Assembly: GCF_002813775.1 (NCBI RefSeq)
Contig: NZ_CP020370.1
Coordinates: forward strand, 1,878,501 to 1,942,500
Direction: 5' to 3'
DNA length: 64,000 nucleotides
Origin: Candidatus Thiodictyon syntrophicum
GTDB taxonomy: Bacteria > Pseudomonadota > Gammaproteobacteria > Chromatiales > Chromatiaceae
The notes under the pieces: model-generated
The model's database searches: none
What the model saw: the letters and a program-made list of their open reading frames with translations, nothing else
Told to the model about the DNA's origin: nothing
Translations under genes and position numbers: made by a program
Part shown: piece by piece, positions 29,532-38,200 of the stretch
Numbering within the stretch: the first letter of the stretch is position 1
Layout of the letters: each line of letters starts with the position of its first letter

Positions 29532-30503
29532 TCAGTCGTACTGGGCGAGGGTGCGGGCGAGGAGGTCGCGGGCGGCATCAATGAGTTCGGGGGGGCTCAG
29601 GATCTGGACCTCGGGGCCGTGGCGCAGGATGTCCATGAGCAGTTCGGTGGCGGTGCCGTAGGGTAGGCGCAGTTCGTAGTGGCCGTCGGGGAGGCGTTGG
29701 CCCTGCTGGTCGGGGTGCCATTGCTCGTCGGCGACCCAGCGGGCGCGCGCGGGGCTGAAGCGCAGGACGGCGGTGTGGGGGGCGGGGCCGGCGAAGATGC
29801 CGTAGGCGCCGGCGAAGTAGGCGTCGAGTTCGGCCTCGCCGCAGTCTTCGGCGGGGGTGGCGAGCGCCTGGGGGTCGGTGATGCATTCGCAGGCGAAGCG
29901 GCGGTAGCCGTCGGCCTGGTGGCACCAGGCGTCCAGATACCAGTTGTTGCGGTACCAGGTGAGGCGCTCGGGGGAGACCTCGCGGGTGCCGCTGTGGGGG
30001 CTGGTGCGGGCGCGGTAGTGGATGCGCAGGCGGCGGCGCTGGAGCAGGGCGGTGGCGATGACGCCGAAGCCGCGGGGGCTCAAGGGGCGGGCGCCGATGG
30101 GGATGAGGCGGATGCGCCGGGCGAGTTGGTCGGGTGCCAGACCGCGGCGGGCGAGGATGGCGTGGATGCGTGCGGTGAGGGGGGCGAGGTCGTTCCGGAG
30201 CAGGCCGGGCGGAATGGCGCCCAGGATCTCGTGGGCGCTGAGGAGCGCGTGCAGTTCGGTGTCGCTGAACCAGAGGCCGGGGAGTTGGACGGGGTGCTCG
30301 CCGTGCCGGGTGTCGTAGCGCCAGCCCTGGGCGGGCCGGTCGTAGATGAGGGGGGCCTGGTAGTGCTCGCGCAGCGCGTCGATGGTGCGGCGGGCGGAGG
30401 ATTCGGAGCACTGGAGTTCGGCCATGATGGCGGCCAGGGGCAGGGCGGTGCGGCGGCCTGCCAGCAGGCGGTCGAGGTGGTAGAGGCGTTCGACTTTGTC
30501 CAT
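29532..30503 (-). CDS. WYL-domain transcriptional regulator
   Basis: 323 residues from ATG 30503 (MDKVERLYHLDRLLAGRRTA); a GTG 9 nt upstream is possible. The N-terminal winged helix (PLAAIMAELQCSESSARRTI) is followed by a WYL domain around residues 165-230 (LRIHYRARTSPHSGTREVSP, WYRNNWYLDAWCHQADGYRRF) and a C-terminal WCX-like segment. WYL domains sense ligands, often nucleic acids or nucleotides, and many WYL repressors control CRISPR or other defence genes. Its own target here is not shown. It is transcribed toward the cas operon, about 1 kb upstream of the antitoxin gene, and may regulate the locus. Confidence 0.88.
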   Translation of the reverse strand: MDKVERLYHLDRLLAGRRTALPLAAIMAELQCSESSARRTIDALREHYQAPLIYDRPAQGWRYDTRHGEHPVQLPGLWFSDTELHALLSAHEILGAIPPGLLRNDLAPLTARIHAILARRGLAPDQLARRIRLIPIGARPLSPRGFGVIATALLQRRRLRIHYRARTSPHSGTREVSPERLTWYRNNWYLDAWCHQADGYRRFACECITDPQALATPAEDCGEAELDAYFAGAYGIFAGPAPHTAVLRFSPARARWVADEQWHPDQQGQRLPDGHYELRLPYGTATELLMDILRHGPEVQILSPPELIDAARDLLARTLAQYD

Positions 30504-30596
30504 GGGGGGCACCCGTTTTCGGCCGGCCTTGGGAAGACCTCGATGGCGCCTGGGCGGGCGCCGACAAGGTTCAGGTGTTGTACTCCGGGTGACCGG

Positions 30597-30700
30597 TCGG
30601 GCGCGAGTTTTTTCGGCTCGGCACGGGCGTCGGTCCGCACCGCGGACCCTGTCCGGTCCGCCCTCAGCGCGCGCCGAGGTCCGGTGCGGCCGCGGGGCCG
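30597..30700. repeat. Dispersed ~100-bp element, copy 1
   Basis: GGCGCGAGTTTTTTCGG, a diverged GTCCGCACCGCGGACC palindrome half, and GCGCGCCGAGGTC(C/G)GGTGCGGCC occur here in the same order and spacing as at 39597-39700. In both places the element sits at the 3' end of a truncated gene copy and supplies the same last codons (APDLGAR, stop) on the minus strand. Confidence 0.6.
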
Positions 30701-30858
30701 GCGGCTCGCCCGGCCCGCGGCGTTATGGCCGGTTCGCGCTCGAACGCCATGGACTGCGCCACGTTGCGCGGGATGCGTTCCCAGCGGGCGGACGCCCGCG
30801 CAGCACCGGGCGCGGCGCGCCAGGCGGTGATGCGGTCGGTCCAGGTTGCGGGTTGCAT
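30664..30858 (-). pseudogene. Truncated second copy of the Fic-protein gene (5' end only)
   Basis: The 64-codon frame MQPATWTDRITAWRAAPGAA... continues through ERIPRNVAQSMAFERE and is nearly identical to residues 1-42 of the Fic protein at 26486-27328. More than 50 consecutive nucleotides match, and similarity extends into the upstream region. After that it diverges into PAITPRAGRAAGPAAAPDLGAR and stops. The Fic domain is missing. GAGGGAGAAGGCG before the ATG is a good ribosome-binding site, so a short peptide could still be made. The frame ends in the dispersed element shared with 39675. Confidence 0.75.
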
Positions 30859-30947
30859 CGCCTTCTCCCTCTTGCTCCAGTCGCGCCGCGTGCCGCGGAT
30901 GGCGCGCGGGCGCGTCCATACGCCCATCACTATCAGGCGGGCGCGAA

Positions 30948-33900
30948 TCAGACCCGTCGGTCGATCTCGCGGGTTGCGCCGCGTTCCTGGGCCGCGGTGA
31001 CGACGGAGTCCCACAGACGATACAAGGCCGGGTAGTCCGTGTCCGGGATGATTTTCGTCAACTGCGCTTTGCAATCCGCCTCACGCGCGCTGCGGCCTTG
31101 ATCGTAATCTGGCCCACCCCGGTCAGCCCCGAGGCCGCTGACCTCCTGCAGAACATGACCTTGCGCCTGTACAACTCCATCGCCCGGACGGTCTTTGGCG
31201 GACTTATCATCAAGGCCCACGACGCCCTTGACCGTGCCTTCCTCCAGTAATACGGACAGTCCCATGCGGCCGAGCCCGGTGGCGCGCAGGTGGTCTTGGA
31301 CCCGGTAATAGACGAGCAGGGGTTCGTCCTCACTTGCGTCGATCAGGGCAAAGGCGAATGGATACGAAAACGCCGGCTTGTCTTTCTCCGCGAGCGGGCC
31401 GAATACCTGGAGTACGAGCTGAACGACGCGCGGGGGGTTCGGGCCATCCGGGAAACACCCAGCGACGATACGGCGGACCAGGTCCAGCTCAACGAAGTTG
31501 AGTTCGGCGTGTTGTTCCAGGTCGTGGAAACGTACGGGATCGCGGCTGGCCACCTTTCCCAGGGAGAGGCTCAGGCGTCGCCGGCAGAACCGCTGGAAGC
31601 GGACACCGTAGGTGCTTGCCGAGATGGCCCAGGTCACTTGGAACATCTGCGCCCATGACCAGTGCCGGAACAGGTTCATCCAGCCGCGGTTGTCCGGGTG
31701 CTCGTACTGCGTCTCCAGGTTGAGATCGACATAGACGTTCTCCATGAGTTGCAGGAGCTGGCTGCAAAAATAGAATCCCGCCCGCATCTGCGCCGGTTGG
31801 TCCGGTAACAGCCGCGTGGTCGGGGCCGCTTCCTGGCCCGGCCCTGCACTCATCAGGTGCTGCCACTCGGGATAGAACTGGTCGTCCAGGAACGCCAGGT
31901 CGAGGTCCTTGCGAAGGGTCGCGAAGATCGTCTCGATCGCCTCGCCGTATTTGGAGAAGGAGGTCTGCACTTGCGTACTGGGCGGGTACCAGATCTCGGT
32001 GAGCGTGGTGAACATCTCCTCCATGTCCAACGCGCCATCCGCGTTTCGGCTCCGGTGCTCGGCGACTGCGTCAGCGAGCACCGACCAGGCGACGTGCAGT
32101 CCGAGCTTGCGGTAACTCTCGAACTGAGACTCGGTGTAGGACTGATCCGCGGTACTCTCATGGGGGAAAGGCCGTTGCGCCGCGGCATACTGCAGGACGT
32201 CGGCCGGTTCATCGCCGGTGAGTGACGATTTCAGGTAGAGGAGGAAGCCGGGGCGTGCGGCCTGGTCCGCTGTTTCGTAGTGTATGCGGCCGACCACGCA
32301 GTGAAATGCACTGTAGCCGGTCGACGCATCGGGCCGGATTGCGCGGGGATCGATGTCGATGTCGATGCCGAGGTCGATCTTGCACTTGCGCACGGCGTTG
32401 CCCAGGTCCTCGAAACCGAACCTGGGGTCACACCCGGCGTCGCCGACGATGATATAGCGGCAGCGGCGGCGTACCAGTTCATAGATGCCGAGGTTCTCGA
32501 AATGTCCGCCGTCACTCAGGTACACGTACCTGGACCGGTCGCTGGTCAGGCCGGAGAGTTCTTCCAGCAGCAGCCGCAGGGAGAGTTTGGGGCCGGTCTT
32601 TTGCCACTGGTGGAGGTAGCGCGGATTGGGCATCCACCAACCGAGCCGCACGTTGAAGACGGTCATGAGAAAAGCGGTTGCGGGATTGGTGTGGTAACCG
32701 CCATTGGGGCTCGCCGCGGCGCCGGAGACCGTGATCGGCAGGCCGAGCGAGATCCACCCCGGATTGTCACCCAGGAAGGCGCTGGTGCGCTGGTAGCACG
32801 AGAGCAGTTGCCCGTCGGGCTCCTGGATTTCGTATCCGCAGTACATCGGCGTGAAGGTGAAGGAGGCGGCCTTGCGCTCCTGCCAGGCAAGGTTGCGGGC
32901 CGCCGTGATATTGAGTGCCGTATTCACGATGGGCAGGGGGCGTTGACCGAACCTTGCAGTGTCCGGGTCGGCGCCCGCCGGGGTCGGCGCGACCAGGTTC
33001 ATGAGCCTGGGCGCATCGGTCGGGTCCAATCCGGTGAGCGGATGGCGCCGCCCGGCGGTGAGGTTGCTCGCCCCCATGTAGCAGCGTTCGATGCGATTGC
33101 GGTAGAACATGTGCAGGCCGAAGACGTTGATGTCCACCCGCCGGCTGACGAGGAGCGCCGCGATCAGTAACCCGATCATCACCTGGAGCAGTGTCCACAC
33201 GTGTCCGTCGAGGAGCGCGACGCTCGTCTCGATATAATTTGGCAGGCAGCTGTAGGTTGAAGGTCGTGCCTCGGAAAAGCTGCCTGACCCGACATCGCCG
33301 CGGAATTCGATGGCAACTTTATAGGCGGGTTCGGGCGTGGCCGCCACGCAGACGGGTCCCGGCGACGTGGAGGCGTCAGCGGACCAGGCCCACGACATGG
33401 TCTGGTAGACCGCATTGGACAATACCAACAGCACTCCCAGGACGAATACGAAGGGTGCGATCCGTGCAATGACCTCGGCCGCCCGGCTGCCGCGCTTGCC
33501 GCCGGTGGTTTGGCTCGCGCCGGCCAGGACCCCGGCGATGGTCGTGACGATCCAGGTGAGGCCCCCGGCCGCGGCCACCCAGGTGTTGACCAGCAGCAGG
33601 GCCAGGGGGCCGAAGAGCGCCGCGCCCGTGAGTGCCATCCAGATGATTCCAAAACGCAATTGATGTGCGCCGTGGCAGTTCCAGACCTCGCGTCCGGCTT
33701 CGCGCAGGCGCCGGCCGGTGAGGCCCAGATGCAGCGTGGTGGTGAGCAGGATGGCGCCCAGGAGGGCCAGGGGACCCACCGCGACGGCGAACAGTGAATT
33801 GTCGAGGTAATGGGACGAATCAGCGGCGAAGCGGGCCCACAGGTAGACCATGGCGCCGAGTCCCGCGGCCGCGATCAGGGCCCACAGCGGCCGCCAGAGC

Positions 33901-34883
33901 CAACGCTTGTCGCGGTCGGGATCAGGAACATCGTCCTTGCAGAGGTAGGCCCCGAACCACCAGCCGGCCGGCGTGCCGAGGCCGTAGGCGCAGCCGTAGA
34001 GCGTCGCCCAGCCCCAGCCGACCAGCTCGGGCTTGTAGGTGATCGCGATGCCGCCGAGGACGGCCGCCGCCGCAAAGCATGAGAACAGGATCCAGTAAAA
34101 GCGCGGTGTCTTCAGGTCGGTATCCGGGCAGGCGCCATTGATACCGCGCCCAAGTTCCGCGTGCAGCGTCTCAAACCCGGCCAGCAAAGAACCGCTTAAG
34201 ATCAGCAAGGCGCCGCCCAAGATCCAGAACTCGATCCAGCCATTACCCATGTGGGGCAATAGTGCGCACAGCAACCAGGGCAGAACCAGCAGCGCGGCGC
34301 CAAAAGCAACCAAGATGGTCTGGTTGAGAATGAGGTTGCGGATGTAGGTGGACACCGCGGTCAGGGTGTCGGTGCTGAGTGCTCCCACCCGCGGCGTCAG
34401 GTAGTTGCTGAACGCCCGCAGCCAGCGCACCTGGCGGGGTTCGGGGGTCGACGCCAAGCCGTCGGCGGACGCCCGAGGCCCGCACAGGGCATCTTCCACA
34501 CCGAGGATACCGGGGCGGCCCTGCCCGGCCGCGACGTCATTCTGGCGATGCACCCATGAGGAGAGCCAACTGCCGATATAGCCGCCGCCGGAGACCATGG
34601 ACAGGTAGTCGACACGATGCAGCAGCCGCAGCTTGGCCAGGCCTTGAATGACGCCGAGATGGAAGGTGGCGCTGCGGATGCCGCCGCCTGAGAACGCCAG
34701 TCCGAGCAGGTTGCTGTTGAAGGCCCGGTCATAGACGCCGCCGTCCTGTTCCGGCGGTGGCCCTTGCGGATTTTCGGCGTGCGTGGCGCCGCGGCGGGTC
34801 CAGGCGACGGCGCGCAGTTCCTGATCCAACTGGGTTTCAAAGGTCGTGGGTGGTGGGTCGTCCGGCTTTGTACTTGCGAACAC
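30948..34883 (-). CDS. Large membrane-anchored patatin-like phospholipase
   Basis: 1311 residues from GTG 34883, chosen because GGAGGT sits 5 nt upstream; a frame extension to 34970 has no such site. The patatin catalytic features are an oxyanion-hole GGGIR at 66-70 (FSGGGIRSATFHLGV), the nucleophile elbow SMVSGGGYIG (S98) and the catalytic Asp motif SDGGHFENLGIYEL near 790. Between them lies a long insertion with about eight or more hydrophobic segments (for example ILVAFGAALLVLPWLLCALL), which would anchor it in the inner membrane. The roughly 500-residue C-terminal part is not recognised. The activity would be lipid acyl hydrolysis. It adjoins a CRISPR/TA region, so a membrane-damaging defence effector is conceivable, but no sensor partner gene is visible. 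Confidence 0.85.
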   Translation of the reverse strand: MFASTKPDDPPPTTFETQLDQELRAVAWTRRGATHAENPQGPPPEQDGGVYDRAFNSNLLGLAFSGGGIRSATFHLGVIQGLAKLRLLHRVDYLSMVSGGGYIGSWLSSWVHRQNDVAAGQGRPGILGVEDALCGPRASADGLASTPEPRQVRWLRAFSNYLTPRVGALSTDTLTAVSTYIRNLILNQTILVAFGAALLVLPWLLCALLPHMGNGWIEFWILGGALLILSGSLLAGFETLHAELGRGINGACPDTDLKTPRFYWILFSCFAAAAVLGGIAITYKPELVGWGWATLYGCAYGLGTPAGWWFGAYLCKDDVPDPDRDKRWLWRPLWALIAAAGLGAMVYLWARFAADSSHYLDNSLFAVAVGPLALLGAILLTTTLHLGLTGRRLREAGREVWNCHGAHQLRFGIIWMALTGAALFGPLALLLVNTWVAAAGGLTWIVTTIAGVLAGASQTTGGKRGSRAAEVIARIAPFVFVLGVLLVLSNAVYQTMSWAWSADASTSPGPVCVAATPEPAYKVAIEFRGDVGSGSFSEARPSTYSCLPNYIETSVALLDGHVWTLLQVMIGLLIAALLVSRRVDINVFGLHMFYRNRIERCYMGASNLTAGRRHPLTGLDPTDAPRLMNLVAPTPAGADPDTARFGQRPLPIVNTALNITAARNLAWQERKAASFTFTPMYCGYEIQEPDGQLLSCYQRTSAFLGDNPGWISLGLPITVSGAAASPNGGYHTNPATAFLMTVFNVRLGWWMPNPRYLHQWQKTGPKLSLRLLLEELSGLTSDRSRYVYLSDGGHFENLGIYELVRRRCRYIIVGDAGCDPRFGFEDLGNAVRKCKIDLGIDIDIDPRAIRPDASTGYSAFHCVVGRIHYETADQAARPGFLLYLKSSLTGDEPADVLQYAAAQRPFPHESTADQSYTESQFESYRKLGLHVAWSVLADAVAEHRSRNADGALDMEEMFTTLTEIWYPPSTQVQTSFSKYGEAIETIFATLRKDLDLAFLDDQFYPEWQHLMSAGPGQEAAPTTRLLPDQPAQMRAGFYFCSQLLQLMENVYVDLNLETQYEHPDNRGWMNLFRHWSWAQMFQVTWAISASTYGVRFQRFCRRRLSLSLGKVASRDPVRFHDLEQHAELNFVELDLVRRIVAGCFPDGPNPPRVVQLVLQVFGPLAEKDKPAFSYPFAFALIDASEDEPLLVYYRVQDHLRATGLGRMGLSVLLEEGTVKGVVGLDDKSAKDRPGDGVVQAQGHVLQEVSGLGADRGGPDYDQGRSAREADCKAQLTKIIPDTDYPALYRLWDSVVTAAQERGATREIDRRV

Positions 34884-35231
34884 TGCGTACCTCCGTAGCT
34901 GAATCCGGGCGAGAGTGGCTTGGACACCGGCCCCAGCCCGGGCTTTTGCAGCGGTGGATCGCGCGCGCAACGGACCGCGGTTCGCCCGACCTTGGTCCTC
35001 TTGAGCGCCCGTCCCGGCCGGGTCTGGATCTCGACCGATAGTCTAGCTGCTGCCGGGAATTTTGCGCGTCTGGTCTGGTTGATGGCCTCCAGGCGGCGCA
35101 GGACGCGGTGGCTCCCAGCCGGAATCGAAAGGAAAGGCCGCCGGCGGAATGGCCGAAGGCCCGACCGGTGGCATACTATGACGAACGTGGTTTACGAGGC
35201 GCCAGTCGATGCAAAACCCTGGGAGTGATGC
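34884..35231. other. Divergent intergenic region with a 45-bp histidine-kinase fragment
   Basis: 348 bp between the divergently transcribed patatin and hybrid-kinase genes; promoters for both must lie here but none is clear. Bases 35070-35114 are identical to 41736-41780, inside the histidine kinase gene (coding SHRVLRRLEAINQ on the minus strand). No gene is supported in the remainder. Confidence 0.6.
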
Positions 35232-38200
35232 ATGACAGACACGGATGACCGACCCGCACCCGCGATCCCCCCGACAGACCTTCGCAGGGAAGCGGAACCG
35301 GGTCCGGAACCGACCCTGCGGCAGCGGGCCGAGCAGACCGCGGGCGACACCGCGGCCCAGCCGCCGGAGGCCCTCGCGGCACTGTCACCGCAAGACCTCC
35401 AGCGCACCGCCGTCGTGCAGGCCTCCGAGGGCATGCTGCGCACCATCTATGACCTGCTGCCGGTGGGGATCTCCATCACGGACCGGTCCGGTCGGATCAT
35501 CGACTGCAACCAGACCGCGGCAAGACTCCTCGACCTGACGCGCGCAGAGCATCCCCAGCGCCATTATGTCGGCAAGGACTGGGCGATCATCCGCGCGGAT
35601 GGCACGCCGTTGCCCGCGGACGCCCATGCGTGTGTACGCGCCATGGTCGAGCAGCGCCCGGTCCGCGAGGTGGAGATGGGCCTCGTCAAGCCCGCCGGCA
35701 TCACCTGGCTCTCGGTCAGCGCCACGTCCACTGCCCATGCCGACTACGGAGTGGTCATCACCTATGTCGACATGACCGAGCGCCGACAGGGCGAAGCCGC
35801 GCTGCGGACCGGTAAGCAGCAACTGGACATGGCCCTGCAGGCCGCCGCGATGGGGATCTGGGACTGGGAGATCGCCACCGGCCGGGTGGCCTGGGCGGGG
35901 GAACACGCGGCCCTGTTCGGCAATCCGCCCGCCGATTTCGGGGGAACGATCGCGGACGTGCAAGCCTGCGTTCACCCCGACGACCGCGCGCAGGGCATGG
36001 CGGTCTTCCAGCGCACGATCGAAGAGGGGAGCGCTTTCGACAATACCTACCGGGTCGTCTGGCCCGATGGCAGCCTCCACTGGCTGCATTCCCTGGGCCA
36101 GGTGACCCGTGACGAACGCGGTGTGCCGCAACGCATTCTCGGAACGACCCAGGACATCACCGCGAGCAAACGCGCCGAGGAGGCACTGCGGCGCAGTCAG
36201 GCCATGCTGGCGCGCACCGAGGCGATCGCGCACGTCGGTAGCTGGGAATGGGATGTCACGACGGACACCGTGACCTGGTCGGCGGAGTTGTTCCGCATCA
36301 TGCAGCGCGACCCGGCCGCCGGGGCGCCGTCCTTTGCGGACCAATCGCAACGCTATGTTCCCGAAGACCGGCAACGATTCCGTGAGGCAGTGGACGTCGC
36401 CCTCACTGCGGGCGCGCCCTTTGAGTTGGAGCTGCGCGCCATGCGCACGGATGGCGCGACGGTGGTCACACTGGTCGTCGGCAATGTGGAAATCGGCACG
36501 GGAAAGCGTGTTACCCGCCTCTTTGGATGTGTTCAGGACGTCACCGAACGCCACGCGGCCGACCGCGCCCTGCGCGCTAGCGAGCAACGGTTCCGCACCA
36601 TGATCGACGTCGCACCGGTGCCCTTTTTCCTGATCGATGCGCAGCAGCGCTTCACCTATCAGAACCGGGCCTGTATCGAGCTGTTCGGCTATACGCTGGC
36701 GGACATGCCTACCCTGGCGGAGTGGTGGCCGCTGGCCTATCCCGATCCCGACTATCGCCAGTGGGTCATGGACATATGGCGAGAACGGACCGGGCAGGCC
36801 CGGCAGGACGGCGGACCATTCGCGGCGGTGCCGGAGGTGACCATCCGCTGCAAGAATGGCCAGGATCGCACCGTGCTGGCCGGGACAGCGGTACTCGGTT
36901 GCGCCTTCGAGGAACCGTTCCTGGTCAGTTTCTCCGACGTCACCGACCTCAAAGAGGCCCGCGAGGCGGCCGAGCAGGCGGCCCGGGTCAAATCCGAATT
37001 CCTGGCCAACATGAGCCATGAGATCCGCACCCCGCTCAATGCCATGCTGGGCCTGGCGCAACTGCTGGAAGGCGAGGCGTTGGCCGCGGAGCAACGCCAC
37101 CTGGTGCAACAGTTGCGCACGGCCGGGCGGTCCCTGCTCCGGCTGGTCAACGACATCCTCGATCTCTCCAAGCTCGAGTCCGGTCGGTTGCGCCTGGAGG
37201 TGCGGACCTACGCGCCGGCGGCGGTGCTGGCCCAGGTGCAGAGCCTCCTGGGTCAGCAGGCCCGGGCCAAGGGGCTCGATTTCCGGCTCGAGATCCCGGC
37301 GGGGCTCTCCTCCTGGCTGCGCGGGGACCCGCTGCGGTTGGAGCAGATCCTCGTCAACCTGGTCGGCAATGCGGTGAAATTCACCGAGCGCGGCGGGGTG
37401 CTCATCCGGGTCAGCCAACAGGAGGTCGACACCCGGACGGTGCGCCTGCGCCTGGAGGTCCGCGACACCGGGATCGGGATCAGCCCTGAGCACCTGACCA
37501 TCCTGGGTACCCCCTTTACCCAGGCCGATGGGAGCATTACCCGCCGTTTCGGCGGCACCGGGCTGGGCCTGGCCATCAGCAAACAGTTGGTGGAGCGGAT
37601 GGGGGGTCGCTTCGGGGTCGACAGCACCCTGGGGGTCGGCAGTAGCTTCTGGTTTGAACTGCCCTGCGAGCGGGCCAGCGCGAATGACACGCCGCCGCAG
37701 CAGGCCGCGCCCGCCGAGCGGCCAGCCGGACCCTGCCTGAGCGGCGTGCATTGTCTGGTGGTGGATGACAGCCCCCTGAATCGGGCGGTGGTCGAACGCG
37801 CATTGAGGCGCGAGGGTGCCCGGACGACCCTGGTCGCCGATGGCCAGCAGGCCCTGGACTGTCTGCGCGCCCACGCCCAGGATATCGATGCCGTGCTGAT
37901 GGACATCCAGATGCCGGTGATGGACGGACTGACCGCGACCCGCGCGATCCGCCAGGCGCTTGGCCTGACCGCGCTGCCCGTGATTGCCTTCTCCGCCAAC
38001 GTGCTGGCCGAGCAGCGCCACCAGGCGCAGGAGGCGGGGGTCAGCGACTTCCTGGCGAAGCCCGTGGACCTGGATGACCTGGTCGCGGTGCTACGCCGCT
38101 GGACCAACCCGCCACCGGCGGTTGCGCCCGGGGCCGCGGGACCGGTCCCGATCCCGGCCCCGACGCCGTCGCCAGGTCCGGCGGGGTTTCCGGACATCCC

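Noticed and set aside
35385..38021. 878-residue minus-strand frame opposite the hybrid kinase
   Set aside because: Antisense shadow of a GC-rich gene; no domain recognisable, whereas the plus strand has continuous PAS, kinase and receiver motifs.
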